From an uncultured Clostridium sp. (GTDB taxonomy: Bacteria > Bacillota > Clostridia > Lachnospirales > Lachnospiraceae): a stretch of DNA of 47,118 nucleotides. The position numbers and the translations under genes are program-made. Shown piece by piece: positions 42,196-47,118 of this stretch (its first letter is position 1; every line of letters starts with the position of its first letter). The stretch is from the NCBI RefSeq assembly GCF_900547735.1, contig NZ_URHZ01000041.1:1-47118 (forward strand). The letters are read 5' to 3'. The notes under the pieces were generated by a model, which was not told where the DNA came from, did not search any database, and saw only the letters and a list, made by a program, of their open reading frames with translations.

Positions 42196-43473
42196 CTATT
42201 TCATGAGCAGATTCGGCAGGAACATCAGAATCTGCGGGAATATGGCTATAACGAAAACCACAACGATCAGGGAAAGGATAAAGGGCGCCGCCCCCGAGAC
42301 CACCTTCCTGAACGACAGGCCGGTCGTCGACGCCACGGTGAACAGGTTCACTCCAAACGGCGGCGTCACTACCCCGATGATCAGGCTGAGGCAGAAGACC
42401 ATCCCGACTATCAGGGGATCGATGCCCAGTTCGATTCCAATCGGCGCCAGAATTGGGGCCAGAATTACGATGCTCGTCAGCGTTTCCATGAGCGCTCCCA
42501 CTATCAGCATCAGCAGACAGAGGACTATCAGATAAATAAATTTCGTCCTCACGATCGGGATAACGAGAGCCGCCAGGGTCTGGGGAATCTTGGCGTAGGC
42601 CAGAATCCAGCCAAAGAGATTGGATACACCCAGAATCAGCGTGATCATTGCAGATGTCTCAATCGTGGAAACCATGGTTTTTCTGAGCTTTTTGAGTGAT
42701 AATTCCTTCAGGCAGAAGCCCACCAGCATACCGTAGACAACCGAGACGACGGCCGCCTCCGTTGGAGTAAAGATTCCGCCATAGATGCCGCCCAGAATGA
42801 TGAGCGGAAGCAGCAGGGCCGGAAGGGCTCTCCACGTCCTTACAAGTTTCTCCTTCGCCGTGAATTTCTTATCGCTCGGAGGAATATCCTGTTTCTTCAC
42901 AATGAGCATGTTTACAAAAATCAGACCGAACACCATCATGAGGCCCGGAATAATCGCGGACATGAACATTTTCGGAATGCTCAGGTTCATGGTGGAACCG
43001 TAGACAATCATGCCGACACTGGGAGGGATGATCGGGCCCAGCGCTCCGCCTGCCGCAACAAGGCCTGCGGAGGTTTCCTCCCGGTAGCCGCTCTGTCTCA
43101 GAGCCGGAATCATCAGCGCGCCTATGGCGGCGATTGTCGCCGGTCCCGAGCCGACCAGGGCGGCAAATATGGCGCAGGATACAATCGTCACAACGCCGAC
43201 ACTGCCCCGGATCCGTCCAAAAATACATTCCACCCAGTCAATCAGCCGTTTTGACAGTCCGCACTGATCCATCAGGAAACCGGTCATGACAAAGAGCGGA
43301 ACCGCAAGGAGGACGAAGGAGTCCATTCCCAGGAAAAAACGCTGGGCGAGCAGCAGCAGGGATCCGGAACCGGTGAAGATGAGGAAACCGGCGGTCGCAA
43401 GGGCAATGCTGAACGCGATGGGAATTCCTGCCAGCATCAGTACAAACATAAGTCCGAACAAAAGTAACGCCAT
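42196..43473 (-). CDS. dctM: TRAP transporter large permease (DctM)
   Basis: The 425-residue membrane protein has about 12 segments and DctM signatures: FGLMFVLMLAGIPIAFSIAL at the start, the SGPATIAAIGALMIPAL element, and GVVTPPFGVNLFTVA near the end. It is the transport channel of a tripartite ATP-independent periplasmic system that uses an Na+ or H+ gradient. Its ATG overlaps the dctQ stop by one base (TGATG), and GGAGGTG lies inside dctQ. It is last in the hydrolase-DUF6282-DctP-DctQ-DctM operon. Confidence 0.94.
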   Translation of the reverse strand: MALLLFGLMFVLMLAGIPIAFSIALATAGFLIFTGSGSLLLLAQRFFLGMDSFVLLAVPLFVMTGFLMDQCGLSKRLIDWVECIFGRIRGSVGVVTIVSCAIFAALVGSGPATIAAIGALMIPALRQSGYREETSAGLVAAGGALGPIIPPSVGMIVYGSTMNLSIPKMFMSAIIPGLMMVFGLIFVNMLIVKKQDIPPSDKKFTAKEKLVRTWRALPALLLPLIILGGIYGGIFTPTEAAVVSVVYGMLVGFCLKELSLKKLRKTMVSTIETSAMITLILGVSNLFGWILAYAKIPQTLAALVIPIVRTKFIYLIVLCLLMLIVGALMETLTSIVILAPILAPIGIELGIDPLIVGMVFCLSLIIGVVTPPFGVNLFTVASTTGLSFRKVVSGAAPFILSLIVVVFVIAIFPQILMFLPNLLMK

Positions 43474-43976
43474 CAGCCGCCCACCTCCTTTTCCCCTTCC
43501 GTCCCGGCAGCCTTAAGCTCCGCAAGATTAGCCAGGCATTGAATGACAATTCCAACACAGCCGATTGGGATTGCGCAATAGACATATCCCATCGGAATTC
43601 CCAGAGCCGCGCTCGAACGCACCATCATCACCTTAACCATATTGACTCCATAGACGCCGATGAGCACGGAGGCCGTTATCATGGCAAGCTGTACAGCCGC
43701 CGCATGGTACCGTCCGGCTTTCCCGTGAATAAAATCACCGATGACGTCGATTGTCGCATGGCTCGCATGACGGGTTGCCAGCGAGGCCCCCATCATGCTC
43801 ATCCAGATAAATGCATACCTGGCCCCCTCTTCCGTCCAGGGCAGGGAAGCTTTCATAAAATATCTCGTAGCCACCTGGAGAAACGTCGTTATTATTACAA
43901 GGGCAAGAAACAAAGTTCCGGCGGCCGAGTACAGCCAAAGGAATTGATCCGCCACCCGCTTGAAACCATTTTTCAT
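43473..43976 (-). CDS. dctQ: TRAP transporter small permease (DctQ)
   Basis: The 167-residue protein has four membrane segments and the DctQ pattern FLQVATRYFMKASLPWTEEGARYAFIWMSMMGA, cited here only by its key residues RYF, W.EE and Y.F.W at about residues 38-60. It supports the large permease. It lies 11 nt after dctP and overlaps dctM. Confidence 0.9.
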   Translation of the reverse strand: MKNGFKRVADQFLWLYSAAGTLFLALVIITTFLQVATRYFMKASLPWTEEGARYAFIWMSMMGASLATRHASHATIDVIGDFIHGKAGRYHAAAVQLAMITASVLIGVYGVNMVKVMMVRSSAALGIPMGYVYCAIPIGCVGIVIQCLANLAELKAAGTEGEKEVGG

Positions 43977-43987
43977 AAATATCTCCC

Positions 43988-45088
43988 CTATTCATCGATT
44001 CCCAGCAAGTTTACAGCCTCCTCATAGATTTCGGCGCTGATATTGTTTTTATAATTTTCATAGATTGGCTTTACAAGTGTCCGGAACTCCTCGATATCCT
44101 CGATGTTATTGACCTGGATTCCGGCTTCCTTCATTGCCTCCAGCTGTTTTCCCTCATTCTCGGCCACGGCCAGACGCTGATCCTGTCCCGCTTTTACCGC
44201 CGCATCCCTTAAAACCTGCTGAAGTTCGGGCGTCATTTTATCGTAGAGGTTCCGGCTGATGCTGATTGAAAGCGCGTTGTAGAAATGTCTTGTCATGGAC
44301 AGATACTTGCACACCTCGTAAAATCCGACCGTATATCCGTTGCCTACCGGGACTTCAATTCCGTCAATCGTCTTCTGCTGGATTCCCGTATAAGTCTCCG
44401 AATAGGTCATCGGGGTCACATTTGCTCCCAGTGCAGAGAACGTGTCCACGAAAATGGTCGTTTCCGGAACTCTCAGCTTGACTCCGCTCAAATCAGCCGG
44501 TGTATTGATTGGCCGGATATTGTTGAAAATGTTCCTGAAGCCGCCCGAACCCCAGCCCAGATGAACGGCTCCCGTCGTCTGGGACAGTTCCTCAAGAAGG
44601 CCTGCGACCATTTTGCTGTCCAGAAGTTTCTCCGCTGCCGCCTCGTCCTCCAGGAAAAACGGCATGTCCATGATTGTCGTCTTATTATTGTACAGGCCGA
44701 AAATATTGCCCGTGGCAATGCACATGTCAACCGTTCCCATGCCCAGCCCCTCGTAGCTGTCCATTTCCCCTCCAAGCTGTCCGCTCGGGAAAATTTCAAT
44801 TGTCACTTTTCCTCCCGTCGCCTCTTCCACGTTCTTCTTGAAGTTTGCCGCCAGGATATGGTAGGGATCATCATCGGCGGGAGCGGAACCGTGGCCCAGC
44901 TTAATCGTCATTTCCGGAAAATCCGCAGCGCCTGCGTCCGCTTGATTTTCCTCCGCAGACGACAGGGCCTCCTTTGTCTCCGGGGCGCTCTTTGTTCCAC
45001 CCGGCGAGCTGCATCCCGCCATTGTAACCGCACCCAGAATTGCCGCCATTGTAAGAGCCGTTGTTTTTACCCATAATCTTTTTTTCAT
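43988..45088 (-). CDS. dctP: TRAP transporter solute-binding lipoprotein (DctP)
   Basis: The 366-residue protein begins with a lipoprotein signal ending at Cys26 (VTMAGC) and a Glu/Ala/Ser-rich linker. The mature DctP fold follows, with KLGHGSAPADDDPYHILAAN, EIFPSGQLGGEMDSYEGLGM and the substrate-binding Arg segment LSGVKLRVPET. The Arg usually pairs with a carboxylate on the ligand, so an organic acid is likely. It is preceded by a DUF6282 gene and followed by dctQ and dctM. Confidence 0.93.
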   Translation of the reverse strand: MKKRLWVKTTALTMAAILGAVTMAGCSSPGGTKSAPETKEALSSAEENQADAGAADFPEMTIKLGHGSAPADDDPYHILAANFKKNVEEATGGKVTIEIFPSGQLGGEMDSYEGLGMGTVDMCIATGNIFGLYNNKTTIMDMPFFLEDEAAAEKLLDSKMVAGLLEELSQTTGAVHLGWGSGGFRNIFNNIRPINTPADLSGVKLRVPETTIFVDTFSALGANVTPMTYSETYTGIQQKTIDGIEVPVGNGYTVGFYEVCKYLSMTRHFYNALSISISRNLYDKMTPELQQVLRDAAVKAGQDQRLAVAENEGKQLEAMKEAGIQVNNIEDIEEFRTLVKPIYENYKNNISAEIYEEAVNLLGIDE

Positions 45089-45139
45089 AACCGCATCTCC
45101 TTCTCTCTGTATGTTCTTTCAATCTCAACCTCCTCACCG

Positions 45140-46012
45140 TCACAGGGACAGCAGGAAATTATAGTTCTCATTCATCATCTGATGAAGCTGCTCTTCCTTC
45201 GCTCCCGCATAGCCCAGAAGCTGGGCAAATATCCTGAGTTCCTCCGCAGGCCACCCCTTCCTGTTATGCCCTGCATCCGAGGCCAGAATAAAATGATCCA
45301 CGCCGTATTTCTCAAAACATGCCGTATAATCGTAAAGGTTGGCGCTCCGGGGAATCGGACAGAGTTCATTGGCACAGAACTCCATGTAAGCGCCCAGACG
45401 GACCAGTTCTCCCACCGTGGCAATATCCAGATCCGGCACCTTGAAAAACGGATGGTCTACCACCAGTTTCCGGAACCCGCTCTCCTTCGCCGCCCTGGCC
45501 AGCTTCAACGTTTCCGAGGCATGGATATGGCCGGTCGCCAGGATAATGCCGGCGTCTTTGCACATTTCCATAATCTCCATGACCGAAGCTTTTATATTTC
45601 CCTCTTCGTCCAGTATCGTGATTGGTTCCAGCGTGCGGCTGCGGCTGTTTTCCTTCGTGTAGCCGAAGCTTCCCAGAGCGCCGAAGGCAATCTCGTGCCC
45701 CAGCGCATGGTAGGTCGGCAGCCAGACAACCTTCGCTCCCATCTCGATGGCCGGACTCACGGCCATGGGATTCAGCCCTCCCATGTGATAATCGAGCACC
45801 ACGCCGCCAAAAACCCGGATTCCCTCCACCTGCTGCATCACATGCCAGGCCCTCGATACGGTAGGCTCCAGAACCGATTTCAAAACAATGGCCCTCATGC
45901 CCGCCTCCCTGGCGCGAAGTGCAATCTCTATGTCATTTCCTATCCGGTCAACGATATCCGGCGCCGAATGGATATGCAGATCGCAGGCTCCCTCTAACGA
46001 TATTGTTCTCAT
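45140..46012 (-). CDS. DUF6282 family amidohydrolase-like protein
   Basis: The 290-residue protein starts ACDLHIHSAPDI, with the HxH metal pair (His13, His15) of amidohydrolase-like TIM barrels, and continues with LATGHIHASETLKLARAA, LVVDHPFF and HFILASDAGHNRKGWP, which supply further His and Asp ligands. I place it in DUF6282 from memory; the substrate is unknown. The start at 46012 (MRTISLEG) is chosen because AGAAGGG lies upstream and the family begins there; the frame runs on to 46123 inside the hydrolase gene. The hydrolase stop is one base away (TGAGATG), so the two are coupled. A lactonase or cyclic-amide hydrolase role with the TRAP importer is plausible. Confidence 0.85.
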   Translation of the reverse strand: MRTISLEGACDLHIHSAPDIVDRIGNDIEIALRAREAGMRAIVLKSVLEPTVSRAWHVMQQVEGIRVFGGVVLDYHMGGLNPMAVSPAIEMGAKVVWLPTYHALGHEIAFGALGSFGYTKENSRSRTLEPITILDEEGNIKASVMEIMEMCKDAGIILATGHIHASETLKLARAAKESGFRKLVVDHPFFKVPDLDIATVGELVRLGAYMEFCANELCPIPRSANLYDYTACFEKYGVDHFILASDAGHNRKGWPAEELRIFAQLLGYAGAKEEQLHQMMNENYNFLLSL

Positions 46013-46013
46013 C

Positions 46014-46844
46014 TCATGCCCTTCTTTCCTTCTCCCGATGCACCGTATGTTCGGTAAAATTTGTAAGTATCTCATTAAAATGTCCGCATTCCGTCCAGAA
46101 CATGGCATGTCCTCCCGTCTCAAATTCGTAAAGCTCGCTACAGCCCCGTATCTGCCCTTTGTAATGTCTTCCCATTGAAACTTCTTCCCCTGAAATGAGA
46201 AGCACAGGAACCGTAAGTTCTTTTAAAAACTGCTCCGTATCCGTATGGCACCAGTCCGTATGGATGGCAAATCCAATCCAGGGAGGCGTTTTTTTAATTT
46301 CCCTTCCGAGTTCTTCCCTGTCCTCAGAAGTCATTCCCCGGTCGATGCGGCGGATAAAATTGTTATAATACAGTTCCGCATCCGTAATCCAAACGCCGTA
46401 TTTACCGCACCACTCATCCATATTGTAGTCCCTGGCCCTGTAGGTATTCCAGGCCGCCCCCGAAAACGGAAAAAGTGCGGCATCAATCAGTCCCAGCGCG
46501 CCCAGATGGTTTTCATGGTATTTGTGCGCATACATCATGACAAAACTCCCGCCGAGCGACCATCCGAGAAGCACCACGCGCTCCAGCCCCAGAAACTCAA
46601 TCAATTCCTTAATATCGTCACAGTTCCGCTCCACATCATTCCCATGGAGTACCTTCGACGAATTCCCAAACCCCCGCGGATCCATAGTCACAACACGGTA
46701 AGACTGCGACAGCGCCTCGGCGTTCTTTTTAAAAAAACGGGAAGTGCACATATGGCCGGGAATAAATACGAGAGGAATCCCCTCCCCCCTGTCCTCATAA
46801 TAAATGCGGGCTTTATCAGTTGTTGTCAGATAACCCTTCTTCAA
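46014..46844 (-). CDS. Alpha/beta hydrolase, TTG start
   Basis: The 276-residue protein is an alpha/beta hydrolase: oxyanion region VFIPGHMCTS, the MDPRGFGNS loop, nucleophile elbow GWSLGGS (Ser96 from the TTG start) and the C-terminal GGHAMFW His. The most likely start is TTG at 46844, because GGGGAGG lies 6 nt upstream of it. An ATG 7 codons earlier (46865) would place that Shine-Dalgarno sequence inside the gene. Relatives are esterases, lactonases or C-C hydrolases. It heads the operon with DUF6282 and a TRAP transporter, so it probably works on the imported compound or its precursor. Confidence 0.85.
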   Translation of the reverse strand: MKKGYLTTTDKARIYYEDRGEGIPLVFIPGHMCTSRFFKKNAEALSQSYRVVTMDPRGFGNSSKVLHGNDVERNCDDIKELIEFLGLERVVLLGWSLGGSFVMMYAHKYHENHLGALGLIDAALFPFSGAAWNTYRARDYNMDEWCGKYGVWITDAELYYNNFIRRIDRGMTSEDREELGREIKKTPPWIGFAIHTDWCHTDTEQFLKELTVPVLLISGEEVSMGRHYKGQIRGCSELYEFETGGHAMFWTECGHFNEILTNFTEHTVHREKERRA

Positions 46845-46891
46845 GCAAAACCTCCCCTTCTTCATTCAATGGCGCCATAATTTATACCATT

Positions 46892-46920
46892 ATGATACAC
46901 CGAGGAACTATAGCTGTAAA
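46892..46920 (-). promoter_or_regulatory. Promoter of the hydrolase-TRAP operon
   Basis: On the minus strand, -35 TTTACA (46920-46915), 17-bp spacer, -10 TATCAT (46897-46892), about 45 nt before the TTG start. Confidence 0.65.
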
Positions 46921-46938
46921 TCCAGAATTACCGCATAG

Positions 46939-46963
46939 AAAGTATAGCTTAAAACTATACTTT
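46939..46963. promoter_or_regulatory. Operator-like palindrome upstream of the hydrolase-TRAP promoter
   Basis: AAAGTATAG (46939-46947) and CTATACTTT (46955-46963) are perfect 9-bp inverted arms around CTTAAAA. The site is centred about 33 bp upstream of the -35, a typical place for an activator. Confidence 0.65.
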
Positions 46964-46989
46964 TTGTGTGAAAGTTGGTATACTAGTTG

Positions 46990-47118
46990 AGATGCGAGGA
47001 CGCCTCTGTAAGACGGCGGACGGGGTAGTGGGAGGTTGTATATGAGTCTTCAGTCCCGGTGGATGGTTGTCGTGAGGGGGAATCCGGAGAAAAAAATTCC
47101 TGCGGGGACGCGCTCCCG
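46990..47118 (-). repeat. Palindromic repeat family, copy F (cut by window edge)
   Basis: It starts GAGATGCGAGGACGCC and runs through GAGTCTTCAGTCCCGG, GAGGGGGAATCCGGAG and ATTCCTGCGGGGACGCGC to the window end. This is the right arm on the minus strand. It is very close to copy D, so the two are recent relatives. It lies upstream of the hydrolase-TRAP operon with the same end towards the gene. Confidence 0.85.

Noticed and set aside
1..47118. tRNA, rRNA, riboswitch or prophage genes
   Set aside because: I found no cloverleaf, rRNA segment, recognisable riboswitch core, integrase or phage structural gene while reading both strands. A covariance scan was not possible, so small RNAs could be missed.

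Overview
The window looks like chromosome from a moderately GC-rich (about 50%) anaerobic Firmicute of the family Lachnospiraceae, broadly the [Clostridium] symbiosum / Enterocloster / Hungatella area. The clues are the block tig-clpP-clpX-lon-engB, the clostridial families DUF4364, DUF975 and (from memory) DUF5716/DUF5717, strong AGGAGG ribosome binding sites, and TTGACA/TATAAT promoters. Genus is inference. I see no tRNA, rRNA, CRISPR array, phage or IS transposase.

Layout. (1) 216-1577: a lone regulator with a CitB-like C-terminal winged helix. (2) 1788-11489: a tricarboxylate locus with an aconitase-family hydratase, citF, a LysR regulator, a TctCBA tripartite transporter and citD-citE. 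The three citrate lyase subunits are split between two transcription units on either side of the transporter; citC, citX and citG are absent. (3) 11647-14263: a YfcC-type carrier with an M20 amidohydrolase. (4) 14741-18522: an uncharacterised membrane protein and a nucleoid-associated protein, separated by two large palindromic repeats. (5) 18732-19655: a DMT exporter. (6) 19830-25523: a three-gene operon of a 1194-residue helical protein (DUF5717-like), a degenerate Hsp70/actin-fold protein (DUF5716-like) and a TPR protein. This is the best candidate for an undescribed system. (7) 25789-29986: malic enzyme, DUF4364, a small membrane protein coupled to an acyltransferase-3 protein, and another small membrane protein. 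(8) 30063-32599: a MATE pump behind a strong palindromic operator, then an ECF-type sigma factor. (9) 32988-39584: the proteostasis block. (10) 39814-42065: DJ-1/PfpI, DUF975 and CYTH proteins. (11) 42196-46844: alpha/beta hydrolase, DUF6282 amidohydrolase-like protein and a TRAP transporter, probably a catabolic operon for an unknown carboxylate.

Working together. The tricarboxylate locus reads as import (TctCBA), isomerisation or hydration by the aconitase-like enzyme, then cleavage by citrate lyase to acetate plus oxaloacetate (or a homologous split). Malic enzyme elsewhere could carry C4 acid to pyruvate. The TRAP operon is a second import-and-hydrolyse module.

Across the window lie six copies of a repeat of about 300 bp with two diverged inverted arms (1-141, 16436-16748, 17046-17377, 29237-29549, 41375-41530, 46990-47118). 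In four copies the same end lies 10-28 nt upstream of a sigma-A-like promoter, and those promoters share an unusual pyrimidine-rich spacer. This suggests a mobile or co-opted regulatory element.
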